Assembly (NCBI GenBank): GCA_013032095.1
Contig: WQBJ01000002.1
Span: forward strand, 131,501-195,500
Origin: Ruegeria atlantica
GTDB lineage: Bacteria > Pseudomonadota > Alphaproteobacteria > Rhodobacterales > Rhodobacteraceae
Direction: 5' to 3'
Length of the DNA stretch: 64,000 nucleotides
Both the position numbers and the translations under genes were made by a program. How positions within the stretch are numbered: the stretch's first letter is position 1; every line of letters starts with the position of its first letter. The notes below the pieces were generated by a model. That model made no database searches. It was not told the DNA's origin and saw nothing but the letters and a program-made list of their open reading frames with translations. Below are positions 36,420-44,384 of this stretch, one piece after another.

Positions 36420-37253
36420 ATGCTGGATACGGCCCAAACCAACGAAGTTCAGGCGGAAACCCTGCTTGAGGTCAACAATATCGAAGTGATTTACAACCAC
36501 GTGATCCTCGTCCTGAAAGGTGTCAGCCTGACCGTGCCCAAGGGCGGCATCACTGCTTTGCTGGGTGGCAACGGGGCGGGCAAGACCACGACGCTCAAGG
36601 CGGTGTCGAACCTGCTACATTCTGAACGGGGCGAAGTGACCAAAGGCTCGATCACCTATCGCGGCGCCAATGTGCATGAAAGTGACCCAGCCGACCTGGT
36701 GGAAAAGGGCGTAATTCAGGTGATGGAGGGCCGCCATTGCTTTGAACACCTAACGGTTGAGGAAAACCTGCTCACAGGCGCTTATACGCGCAAAGACGGC
36801 AAGGCGGCGATCCAGCAGGATCTGGATCTTGTGTATACTTATTTCCCGCGCCTTGCCGAACGCCGCAAGTCGCAGGCAGGCTATACCTCGGGCGGCGAGC
36901 AGCAAATGGTGGCGATGGGCCGGGCACTGATGTCGCGCCCCGAAACGATTTTGTTGGACGAGCCCTCGATGGGATTGGCACCGCAACTGGTCGAAGAGAT
37001 TTTCAGCATCGTGAAAGATCTGAACGAGAAAGAAGGTGTGTCTTTCCTGCTGGCCGAACAGAACACCAATGTGGCTCTAAGATTTGCGCATTACGGCTAT
37101 ATTCTGGAATCGGGCCGTGTGGTGATGGACGGCCCGGCGGCCGATCTGCGCGAGAATCCGGATGTGAAAGAGTTCTATCTGGGCATGTCCGACGAGGGGC
37201 GCAAAAGTTTCCGCGACGTGCGTTCGTACCGCCGTCGCAAGCGGTGGCTGTAA
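36420..37253 (+). CDS. Branched-chain-type ABC transporter ATP-binding protein (LivF-like)
   Basis: This 277-residue ATPase has Walker A LLGGNGAGKTTTLKAVSNLL, the LivF block KGVIQVMEGRHCFEHLTVEE, signature YTSGGEQQMVAMGRALM, Walker B TILLDEPSMGLAPQLVEEIF and switch LAEQNTNVALRFA. AAGGA precedes the ATG at 36420. It completes the five-gene HAAT transporter. The PaaK-like ligase starts 19 bases later. Confidence 0.9.
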   Translation: MLDTAQTNEVQAETLLEVNNIEVIYNHVILVLKGVSLTVPKGGITALLGGNGAGKTTTLKAVSNLLHSERGEVTKGSITYRGANVHESDPADLVEKGVIQVMEGRHCFEHLTVEENLLTGAYTRKDGKAAIQQDLDLVYTYFPRLAERRKSQAGYTSGGEQQMVAMGRALMSRPETILLDEPSMGLAPQLVEEIFSIVKDLNEKEGVSFLLAEQNTNVALRFAHYGYILESGRVVMDGPAADLRENPDVKEFYLGMSDEGRKSFRDVRSYRRRKRWL

Positions 37254-37272
37254 GCGGATGGAGGATCTGGTC

Positions 37273-38493
37273 ATGACGACATTCTACGACGCGCTCGAGA
37301 CCCGTTCAGCCGATCAACGTGCCTCTGAACAAGAGCAGGCGCTGCGGGTTCAACTTCAGCGCGCGCTCTCCGCGCCCGGCTTTGAGACGCATTTGGCGGG
37401 GGCTGAAGTTGATGCTGTTGCTTCGATTGACGATCTGGTGAAGCTCCCGGTTCTGCGCAAATCCGATCTGGCTCAGGCGCAGGCGAGCCGCCCCCCGTTC
37501 GGGGGCTTTACGGTCAAGCCGGCGCGGCACTTTCATCACGTTTTCCAATCCCCTGGCCCGATCTATGAGCCCGGCAGCACCGATCCCGACTGGTGGCGCA
37601 TGGGGCGGTTCCTGCATGCAGCAGGTGTTGGGCCGGGCGACATTGTTCATAATTGTTTCGGCTACCACCTGACCCCTGCTGGGATGATCTTTGAAAGTGG
37701 TGCGCGGGCAGTGGGCGCGGCTGTTCTGCCAGCTGGCACTGGCCAGACGGAATTGCAGGTCACCGCCGCACGCGATGTTGGTTGTACCTCATACGCGGGC
37801 ACGCCGGACTACCTGAAGGTCATTTTGGACAAGGCAGATGAAATGGGTGTTTCCCTGCAGTTCGCCACAGCCGTTGTGGGCGGCGGCGCACTGTTCCCGT
37901 CGCTGCGACAGGAATATGCCGATCGAGGTATTTCCTGCCTTCAATGCTATGCCACCGCCGATCTCGGCAATATCGCCTACGAAAGCGCTGCGATGGAGGG
38001 GATGATCATCGACGAACATGTTATCGTCGAGATCGTCACGCCGGGCACAGGTACTCCGGTCGCCCCAGGTGAGGTGGGAGAGGTTGTCGTGACCTCACTG
38101 AACCCCGACTATCCGCTGATCCGCTTCGCAACAGGTGATCTGTCGGCCATCATGCCGGGGCAGTCGCCTTGTGGCCGAACCAATGCGCGGATCAAGGGCT
38201 GGATGGGCCGAGCCGACCAGACCACCAAGATCAAGGGCATGTTCGTGCGCCCCGAACAGGTGGCGGCCTTGGTCGACAAGCATGATGAGATCGTCAAAGC
38301 CCGCGTTATCGCCGCCCGTCAGGGTGAGATGGACACGATGACCGTTCAGATCGAAAGCCCGCGCAGCGATGACGTAACCTATGCCAAATCCGTGGTCGAA
38401 GTGCTGAAACTGAAAGGCGCGATTGAGGTCGTGGCTCCCGGATCGCTGCCCAAGGACGGGTTGGTGATCGAAGATCAGCGCGTCTACGACTGA
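37273..38493 (+). CDS. Phenylacetate-CoA ligase family protein (PaaK-like)
   Basis: The 406-residue adenylate-forming protein resembles PaaK-type ligases. It has DDLVKLPVLRKSDL near the start, GISCLQCYATADLGNIAYES as the nucleotide-binding block, VVTSLNPDYPLIRFATGDLS, and GRADQTTKIKGMFVRPEQV at the C-terminal hinge. It would convert an aromatic or related acid to the CoA thioester through an acyl-AMP. An ATG at 37258 is also in frame, but GGAGG lies at the right distance before the ATG at 37273. It closes the ligase-ABC-ligase cluster. No ring-degradation genes are in the window. Confidence 0.85.
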   Translation: MTTFYDALETRSADQRASEQEQALRVQLQRALSAPGFETHLAGAEVDAVASIDDLVKLPVLRKSDLAQAQASRPPFGGFTVKPARHFHHVFQSPGPIYEPGSTDPDWWRMGRFLHAAGVGPGDIVHNCFGYHLTPAGMIFESGARAVGAAVLPAGTGQTELQVTAARDVGCTSYAGTPDYLKVILDKADEMGVSLQFATAVVGGGALFPSLRQEYADRGISCLQCYATADLGNIAYESAAMEGMIIDEHVIVEIVTPGTGTPVAPGEVGEVVVTSLNPDYPLIRFATGDLSAIMPGQSPCGRTNARIKGWMGRADQTTKIKGMFVRPEQVAALVDKHDEIVKARVIAARQGEMDTMTVQIESPRSDDVTYAKSVVEVLKLKGAIEVVAPGSLPKDGLVIEDQRVYD

Positions 38494-38614
38494 CTCTGAA
38501 AAACAGCTCTGCGGCAGTATGTGTCGCAGAATTGTTCCCCCGCCCACTGGTGTTTCTTAGCATTTTGGTCGATTAAAGGCGAAACCTGCGCCTTTGCCTG
38601 CCACGACCGGAAAC

Positions 38615-40279
38615 ATGGCCGAAATCGAATATTCAGAACACGGAACGCGCAACCGGGGTGTGTTTGGCACTCGGTTGGTGGCCTCAGTGGCCTATCTGGT
38701 GGCGGCTGCCTGTCTGCTGCCGATGGTGGCGGTTGTTCTGGCAGCGGTCACAGGCGGGACAGACACAATCTCGCATCTGTTGGATACGGTTCTACCTGGC
38801 TATGCGCTGACAACGCTCATCCTGGTAGTTTTGGTAGCCGTCGGTACGTTTTCAATCGGAGTCGGAGCGGCCTGGCTGGTGACTATGACCCGCTTTCCCG
38901 GTGTCCGCTTTCTTGAGATCGCTCTGGTCTTGCCGCTGGCCTTTCCGGCCTATGTCCTGGCCTATGCCTATACCTTCATTCTGGATCACCCGGGAATCGT
39001 TCAGACCACCCTGCGCGATGTGACCGGCTGGGGTCCGCGCGATTATTGGTTCCCCGAAATCCGCTCGACCGAGGGCGCTGCGGTTATGCTGATCTTGGTG
39101 TTGTATCCCTATGTGTATTTGCTGGCCCGCGCGGCATTTCTGCAGCAAAGCGCCTCGGCATTTCTGGCCGCCCGTGCGCTGGGTAAAAGCCCTTGGCTAG
39201 CGTTCTGGCATGTATCCCTACCCATGGCGCGTCCGGCAATTGCCGGAGGGGTCTTGTTGGCCATCATGGAGACCATCGCCGATTTCGGCACCGTGGCCTA
39301 TTTCGGCGTGCAGACCTTCGCAACCGGTATCTACACAAGCTGGTTCTCAATCGGAGACCGTGCCGCCGCCGCTCAATTGGCCCTGTGCCTTTTGGGGTTT
39401 GCACTATTGTTGGCGGTGGTCGAGCGCACCCGGCGCGGTAAGGCAAAATACTATCAGGCGGGCAAAAGCCACGCCTCATTGCCTGTAACGCCCTTAAAAG
39501 GGTGGCTTGCGGTTGGGGGATTTACCCTCTGCGCCATTCCGGTGCTACTGGGCTTTTTGCTGCCAGTTTTCATTCTGGTCCAGATGGGTATGGAATCGGA
39601 ACAGAACCTGCTGTCGCGGCGTTATATCGGCTTTATTAAGAACTCGCTGACGTTGGCGGGTACAGCGGCCGTGATCACCGTATTTGCGGCGATCTGTGTG
39701 GGATTCTATCAGCGCCTGCGCCCAGGGCGCGGATCATTGACCACCGGATATATCGCGCGATTGGGATATGCGGTTCCGGGCGGGGTGATTGCTGTGGGAT
39801 TGATGGTGCCTTTTGCAAGTTTCGACAACGCATTAGACGCGTGGATGCGGCAGACCTTCGATATATCGACCGGGTTGCTGGTGACGGGCTCGATCTGGTT
39901 GCTGGTGGCGGCCTATATGGTGCGTTTTCTGGCCGCCGCGCTCAGCGCGTATGAGGGCGGGCAGAGCACGGTACACGTCAACATGGACGCCGCCGCACGG
40001 TCGCTGGGCCAGACCCCGCTGGGCACCCTGCGCCGAATTCACTTGCCGATCCTGACGCCCTCACTGCTGACGGCGCTGCTGATCGTCTTCGTTGACGTGA
40101 TGAAAGAGCTGCCCGCGACCCTGATTATGCGGCCTTTCAACTTTGATACATTGGCTGTGCAGGCATACCGGCTGGCCTCGGATGAGCGGTTGGAGGGCGC
40201 CGCCGTGCCGTCCCTGGTCATTCTTGCGGTGGGGCTTTTGCCAGTGATTCTGATCTGTCGCCAGGTTGGGCGGCGCTAG
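38615..40279 (+). CDS. Fe3+-type ABC transporter permease (FbpB/SfuB-like, fused)
   Basis: This 554-residue protein holds two permease domains and about twelve helices. Each half has an EAA-like loop: AARALGKSPWLAFWHVSLPM in the first and AARSLGQTPLGTLRRIHLPI in the second. Such fused permeases import iron or related ions with a periplasmic binding protein and an FbpC-like ATPase. Neither partner is adjacent, so they must be elsewhere if the system works. The ATG at 38615 follows GGAAAC. The 121-base gap upstream has a weak stem only. Confidence 0.88.
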   Translation: MAEIEYSEHGTRNRGVFGTRLVASVAYLVAAACLLPMVAVVLAAVTGGTDTISHLLDTVLPGYALTTLILVVLVAVGTFSIGVGAAWLVTMTRFPGVRFLEIALVLPLAFPAYVLAYAYTFILDHPGIVQTTLRDVTGWGPRDYWFPEIRSTEGAAVMLILVLYPYVYLLARAAFLQQSASAFLAARALGKSPWLAFWHVSLPMARPAIAGGVLLAIMETIADFGTVAYFGVQTFATGIYTSWFSIGDRAAAAQLALCLLGFALLLAVVERTRRGKAKYYQAGKSHASLPVTPLKGWLAVGGFTLCAIPVLLGFLLPVFILVQMGMESEQNLLSRRYIGFIKNSLTLAGTAAVITVFAAICVGFYQRLRPGRGSLTTGYIARLGYAVPGGVIAVGLMVPFASFDNALDAWMRQTFDISTGLLVTGSIWLLVAAYMVRFLAAALSAYEGGQSTVHVNMDAAARSLGQTPLGTLRRIHLPILTPSLLTALLIVFVDVMKELPATLIMRPFNFDTLAVQAYRLASDERLEGAAVPSLVILAVGLLPVILICRQVGRR

Positions 40280-40355
40280 GACACAGCGGGCCAAAATATC
40301 ACACCCTTGTGTGCTCGGGCTTGATTCAAACGCATTTTCCGGCAAGGCTAAAGGT

Positions 40356-40706
40356 ATGAACATGCAGCCTCCCAGCCGGTTTTCTGCAAACTCGGCCCAG
40401 ATGCCCGTCGCGTTTAACCGGCACGAGATGTCCCACATCCTGTCTGTTTATGGCCGGATGGTCGCCGCCGGAGAATGGCGCGATTACGGAATTTCCAACC
40501 TGCGAGATATGGCGGTATTTTCCATCTTTCGGCGCACGGCGGAACACCCGATTTACCGGGTTGAGAAACATCCGCGTTTGCGCCAAAGGCAGGGAATGTA
40601 CTCCGTGATTGGTATGGATGGCCGCATTCTGAAACGCGGACACGATCTGCGCACAGTCCTGCGGGTGCTGGAGCGCAAACTGATCCGCTCTATTGACCTT
40701 GATTAG
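40356..40706 (+). CDS. DUF2794 family protein
   Basis: This 116-residue protein contains the DUF2794 core LSVYGRMVAAGEWRDYGIS, then AVFSIFRRTAEHPIYRVEK and GMYSVIGMDGRILKRGHDL. The family is conserved across alphaproteobacteria and has no known function. The frame opens further upstream, but the ATG at 40356 follows an AAGG site and removes an unlikely leader. It converges with the NlpC/P60 gene and overlaps it by four bases. Confidence 0.85.
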   Translation: MNMQPPSRFSANSAQMPVAFNRHEMSHILSVYGRMVAAGEWRDYGISNLRDMAVFSIFRRTAEHPIYRVEKHPRLRQRQGMYSVIGMDGRILKRGHDLRTVLRVLERKLIRSIDLD

Positions 40707-41440
40707 AGCCTTATGTGGGAGGTTACAGGTCCGTCACCCTGATCTAGAATGCGCGTGATTGCCTGATCCATCGGTTCGAACGTCACATCCATATGATAGG
40801 CATTGGCGTGTAGCAGCATATTCTCGCCATAGACCCAGGCCACGTGACCATTCCAAAACAGTAGATCTCCGTGCTTCGGTTCCGTTCCCGCGGGCAGGGC
40901 CTCGCCTAGTTCACGTTCCTGTTCACTGCTGTCGCCCGGGCAGGGGATGCCACACGCTAACAATCCAGCCTGCACGAGGCCCGAGCAGTCCAGTCCAAAC
41001 CGGCTGTTGCCACCCCACAGATAGGGCGTGCCCAGAAACAGCTCGGCCACGGCGACCGGATCGGTCAAATGTGTGGCATTGAGCTTGGCGTGCACAGCAG
41101 GGATGAAACCCAGTTCGGTTTCCAGAAACCGGTTCTGTTCCGACAGGACCTGAACCCGGCTGCCGAAACTCAACGAGATTCGGTCCGGGCTCTTCATATC
41201 CGGCTGCGCATAGGCATGGGTCGCGGGGGCAGTAATCCAGTGCGTGTCCGGCACTGGCGCGCCCAGTTGGTCCGAGGCCACCCAACCGCTGTACTTGTCC
41301 TTGTCCGCTGTGACTCGGCTCCAACCACCTTGGGTTTCCTCAACGGTTACCGTGTCTCCAAACAACAATTGCCGGTCCCGCGGGCCTTCAGTTTGGCGCA
41401 GCAGATCGACGACCGGGTTTATGATGCGCTGCCGGGTCAT
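40703..41440 (-). CDS. NlpC/P60 cysteine peptidase with SH3-like domains
   Basis: This 245-residue protein has bacterial SH3-like segments at about residues 20-115 and an NlpC/P60 domain at 125-245. The catalytic cysteine is Cys152 in FGLDCSGLVQ. The following histidine is in WNGHVAWVYG, with HANAYHM behind it. It resembles gamma-D-glutamyl-diamino acid endopeptidases (YkfC/dipeptidyl-peptidase VI) that split peptidoglycan peptides. No signal peptide is visible, so it probably acts in the cytoplasm on recycled muropeptides. It overlaps the aminopeptidase gene by ATGA, suggesting stepwise peptide breakdown. Confidence 0.9.
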   Translation of the reverse strand: MTRQRIINPVVDLLRQTEGPRDRQLLFGDTVTVEETQGGWSRVTADKDKYSGWVASDQLGAPVPDTHWITAPATHAYAQPDMKSPDRISLSFGSRVQVLSEQNRFLETELGFIPAVHAKLNATHLTDPVAVAELFLGTPYLWGGNSRFGLDCSGLVQAGLLACGIPCPGDSSEQERELGEALPAGTEPKHGDLLFWNGHVAWVYGENMLLHANAYHMDVTFEPMDQAITRILDQGDGPVTSHIRL

Positions 41441-42819
41441 AGGCTCAGAATCTCGGGCAGAGCCGTCAGCAAAGCGCGCGGTCCCTGCCCGAGACCGCCT
41501 TTGCTGCGACCGGGTGCCTTGCTCGGTTGCCAGGAATAGATGTCGAAATGCATGTATCGACTATCGCCCACAAACCGTCGCAGGAACAGCGCGGCGGTGA
41601 TCGATCCTGCAAACCCACCCGAGGGCGCATTGTCCAGATCGGCGATGCCCGGTTCGATCATCGCCTCATAGGGTTCGTGGAAGGGCATCCGCCAGACCGG
41701 GTCGGCGGCCTGCTGTCCGGCCCGCGTCAGCGCGTCGGCGGCACTGTCATCATCGGTGTAGAATGGCGCCAGATCACCGCCAACGGCCACCCGTGCCGCG
41801 CCGGTTAGCGTGGCCATCGAGATCACCAGATCGGGGGCGCCCTCGTTCGCCAGTGCCAGTGCATCGGCCAGTACCAGCCGCCCTTCGGCGTCGGTATTGT
41901 TGATCTCGACCGTCAGACCTTTGCGCGAGGTCAGGATATCACCGGGGCGGAACGCGTTTCCGGCCACAGAGTTCTCTACCGCCGGGATCAGCACTCGCAG
42001 CTGCAGCGGTAGGTTCAGCGCCATGATCATCCGCGCCAGACCCAGCACATTGGCTGATCCGCCCATGTCCTTTTTCATGAGCGCCATCGAGTTGCCGGGC
42101 TTCAGGTTCAGGCCGCCAGTGTCGAAACAAACGCCTTTGCCAACAAGGGTCAGCTTGGGACCGGCGCTGCCCCAGTTCATCTCAATCAGGCGCGGCTCTT
42201 GCGCGGCGGCGCGGCCGACGGCATGAATCATAGGGAAATTCTGTTCTAGCAGTGCGTCACCCCGGATCACGCTGCATGAGGCATTGAATTCCTGCGCCAG
42301 TTCTTCAGCGGTAGCTTGTAGCTGGTCGGGCCCCATATCTGCCGTTGGTGTGTTGACCAAATCGCGGGTCAGGGCCTCGGCCTGCGCAAGAATCTCAATC
42401 CGCGCGACGTCAACGCCTTCGGGTGCGACCAGACGCGCCTTGGCCGGAGATTGCTTGGCATAGCGGTTGAACGCATAACCAGTCAGCAACCAGCCCAGAC
42501 ATTCCGTGTGCAGAGCGTCCTCGGGCAGGCCTGATGCGATGTGATACACACCCTCGGGCAATGCCTCGGCCGCGCCGGCCAGCGGAAACCGCTTGCGCGC
42601 GCGACCTGATGCCTTGCCGTACCCTGCCACCGCAAAGTCTGGTGTCCCATCCCTACCGGGGATAAGCGCAACTTGGCCCAACGCGCCGGTGAAACCACTG
42701 GCGCCAATCCAATTTGCCACCGTCTCGGACTGGTCTGCCAGCCAAACATCCAGATCGGGTTGCGCGATGACATGCAGCGGCAGGGACGGGTCAGTGGGCG
42801 AAGCGAAAGACAGGGTCAT
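41437..42819 (-). CDS. Leucyl aminopeptidase (M17 family)
   Basis: The 460-residue metallopeptidase has the M17 signature NTDAEGRLVLADALAL and the metal- and bicarbonate-binding blocks VGKGVCFDTGGLNLKP and MALMKKDMGGSANVLG. It removes N-terminal residues from peptides using two metal ions. It is shorter than PepA (~500) in its N-terminal domain, like many alphaproteobacterial homologues. It is co-transcribed with the NlpC/P60 gene, which fits a muropeptide or peptide recycling pair. Confidence 0.92.
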   Translation of the reverse strand: MTLSFASPTDPSLPLHVIAQPDLDVWLADQSETVANWIGASGFTGALGQVALIPGRDGTPDFAVAGYGKASGRARKRFPLAGAAEALPEGVYHIASGLPEDALHTECLGWLLTGYAFNRYAKQSPAKARLVAPEGVDVARIEILAQAEALTRDLVNTPTADMGPDQLQATAEELAQEFNASCSVIRGDALLEQNFPMIHAVGRAAAQEPRLIEMNWGSAGPKLTLVGKGVCFDTGGLNLKPGNSMALMKKDMGGSANVLGLARMIMALNLPLQLRVLIPAVENSVAGNAFRPGDILTSRKGLTVEINNTDAEGRLVLADALALANEGAPDLVISMATLTGAARVAVGGDLAPFYTDDDSAADALTRAGQQAADPVWRMPFHEPYEAMIEPGIADLDNAPSGGFAGSITAALFLRRFVGDSRYMHFDIYSWQPSKAPGRSKGGLGQGPRALLTALPEILSL

Positions 42820-42882
42820 GGGTATCTCGACTGGTTCTATTTGCGCCCAGCCTAGCTACCCACAGCCCGTCCGCAAGCCCCG

Positions 42883-43272
42883 TCAGACCGAAAGATCCTG
42901 CTGATCCCAGATCACTGTCAGCGAATTCTCACCGACCCGGATCAACCGCGACAGGGTGGCGCCTGTTGCCACCGCATCTCCGGCATCCACGGACTGCGCC
43001 ACATCCCCTGCGACACGAGCCAGCGCGACCATGCCGATCTGATTGGCAATCGCCACCAGAGAGCGCGCGCATTTGCGTAACCCTGCCCAATCGCGCTGTC
43101 GCCAGAAGCGCTCACAATTTGACAGCCGCACGGCCAGTTCTTCGACCGTGCGACACAGCACATTCAGTGCATTCTTGTCGCCCAGTTGTCGGTACAACCC
43201 ATTTAGCTGGTCCGGATCCAGACGGACGGTTTCTTTGTGTTCAAGCGTGAGTATTTTATCCACCACATTCAC
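42883..43272 (-). CDS. Small helical protein, possibly a degenerate Hpt domain
   Basis: The 129-residue protein is almost wholly alpha-helical and begins MNVVDKILTLEHKETVRLDP. The helix pair WAGLRKCARSLVAIANQIGM followed by LARVAGDVAQSVDAGD resembles the layout of histidine phosphotransfer (Hpt) domains, but the phospho-accepting histidine position is occupied by Arg-Ser. This likeness is by eye only. It is transcribed towards the aminopeptidase gene, 63 bases away. Function is unknown. Confidence 0.6.
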   Translation of the reverse strand: MNVVDKILTLEHKETVRLDPDQLNGLYRQLGDKNALNVLCRTVEELAVRLSNCERFWRQRDWAGLRKCARSLVAIANQIGMVALARVAGDVAQSVDAGDAVATGATLSRLIRVGENSLTVIWDQQDLSV

Positions 43273-43416
43273 CCAAATTTATTTTGCCCCCACGGCACAA
43301 AGCGACATTGACGGGGAATTTCTTTGCAAAACCTTGCAGTCGTGCAGGATAATTGCTCGAATTTTCCGCGAATTCGGGATAGAGCAGCCCGCAGCGAACA
43401 AACCAGGGACACGAAC

Positions 43417-43890
43417 ATGCCAATTACCACCGACGAACTGACCGCTGCACGCAATGCTTGGGGTGAAGGGCTGATCGCCATCTCAAAAGCTTTTGAGGAA
43501 GGTGGTATCGATGAGGCCCGTCCCGTAGCCGAAGATGTTCTGGACGCCGCCTATGGTTATAATTGGGGACCGGTTCTTTTTAAGCCGACCATGGCCTCAG
43601 GGGACCAAACCTTTCGCCCGACTCGACACGGTGCGCTTGCCTATTTTGTGGGTCATGACACCGAGTATCCACTGGATGGTGGCTTTGGCATCAAAGGGTG
43701 GCGAGCGATGGAAAGCGTGACATCTGCCAGCTTTGTCGAAGGTGATGTCGCCATGTGGATGGGCAAGGTCAAGCTCACGGACAAGAATGGCAATGTCACG
43801 CAAGTCGACAAGAGTTTTGGCTACAAGAAAGACCCCGAAGGCGTGCTGCGCATTGTGCTGCACCACTCATCCTTGCCCTATCAGCCGTGA
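43417..43890 (+). CDS. NTF2/SnoaL-like small protein
   Basis: This 157-residue protein begins MPITTDELTAARNAWGEGLI and has LDAAYGYNWGPVLFKPT, GALAYFVGHDTEYPLDGGFG, VEGDVAMWMGKVKLTDKNG and a closing RIVLHHSSLPY. The pattern of a helical start followed by beta strands, with an LHHSS end, suggests the NTF2-like/SnoaL or CaMKII-association fold. Homologues are sometimes named phosphoribosyl-AMP cyclohydrolase, but no metal-binding motif of that enzyme is present. No function is assigned. The ATG at 43417 is preferred over an upstream frame extension that reaches into the intergenic region. Confidence 0.72.
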   Translation: MPITTDELTAARNAWGEGLIAISKAFEEGGIDEARPVAEDVLDAAYGYNWGPVLFKPTMASGDQTFRPTRHGALAYFVGHDTEYPLDGGFGIKGWRAMESVTSASFVEGDVAMWMGKVKLTDKNGNVTQVDKSFGYKKDPEGVLRIVLHHSSLPYQP

Positions 43891-43953
43891 CTCAGGAGAT
43901 CATGGTAAACGAGACCAGTTGAGGTAAGCCGTTCTGGCAGTATTGAAATGCCC

Positions 43954-43974
43954 AACGACCTTTCCGGTCGTTTC
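43954..43974 (+). terminator. Terminator after the NTF2-like gene
   Basis: AACGACC, loop TTTCC, GGTCGTT make a perfect 7-bp stem ending in TTT, 64 bases downstream of the stop. Confidence 0.6.
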
Positions 43975-44020
43975 GTCAGCGGTACAGGACGGTTCGCTCA
44001 GCCTATACGGGTTGTGGACA

Positions 44021-44149
44021 GATATCAGCGAAGGCGGATTGTAGTGTTACGATCCGCAAGAGAAAAAAATCGTGGTCGTCTGAGCCACTGATACTTTCGC
44101 CTTTGTGATGGGCGCTGGATCAGGTCTCTGATTCTGCGCCCCTTTTTTT
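44021..44149 (+). ncRNA. Candidate structured small RNA with its own terminator
   Basis: No gene lies between 43891 and 44384. Within it, a 10-bp stem with one G-U pair (44034-44043 with 44048-44057, GTGT loop) is enclosed by TATCAG (44023-44028) pairing with CTGATA (44088-44093). It is followed by a long terminator hairpin (44110-44148). AAGGCG (44031-44036) can alternatively pair with CGCCTT (44098-44103). This suggests a folded transcript of about 130-170 nt. No known RNA family was recognised and no promoter was assigned. Confidence 0.35.
44110..44148 (+). terminator. Strong rho-independent terminator
   Basis: GGGCGCTGGATCAG pairs with CTGATTCTGCGCCC (one T-T mismatch, one G-U) around the loop GTCT and is followed by seven T. 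It is too far (about 220 bases) from the NTF2-like gene to be that gene's only terminator, since another lies at 43954. Confidence 0.88.
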
Positions 44150-44359
44150 GGTATAGTCGCCCAATCCGATGTCGGGCTGAACCTGACAGGCCGTCAACCA
44201 GAGAGCGCGACTGGTCCGCAACTAGCTGTTGATTGAAACTGAGGCGTGGTTCGCCGGTGGAGAAATATGTGCATGCGGCATGGTTCCTGACAACACATCT
44301 GTCCGACCGGAAAACGTTAAAAAAATATTCAAGATGCAAATTATTTAACTTTTCCGTTG

Positions 44360-44375
44360 CCGAAACCGGTTTCGG
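44360..44375. promoter_or_regulatory. LacI-family operator (probable AglR site)
   Basis: CCGAAACCGGTTTCGG is a perfect 16-bp palindrome with the central CG typical of LacI-family operators. It ends nine bases before the aglR start, in front of the whole agl-type operon. Autorepression by the encoded regulator, relieved by the sugar ligand, is the expected mode. Confidence 0.82.
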
Positions 44376-44384
44376 AACAAACAA

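Noticed and set aside
35004..36500. 498-codon frame opposite the binding-protein gene
   Set aside because: The sense strand has a signal peptide and binding-protein fold, while the antisense has none.
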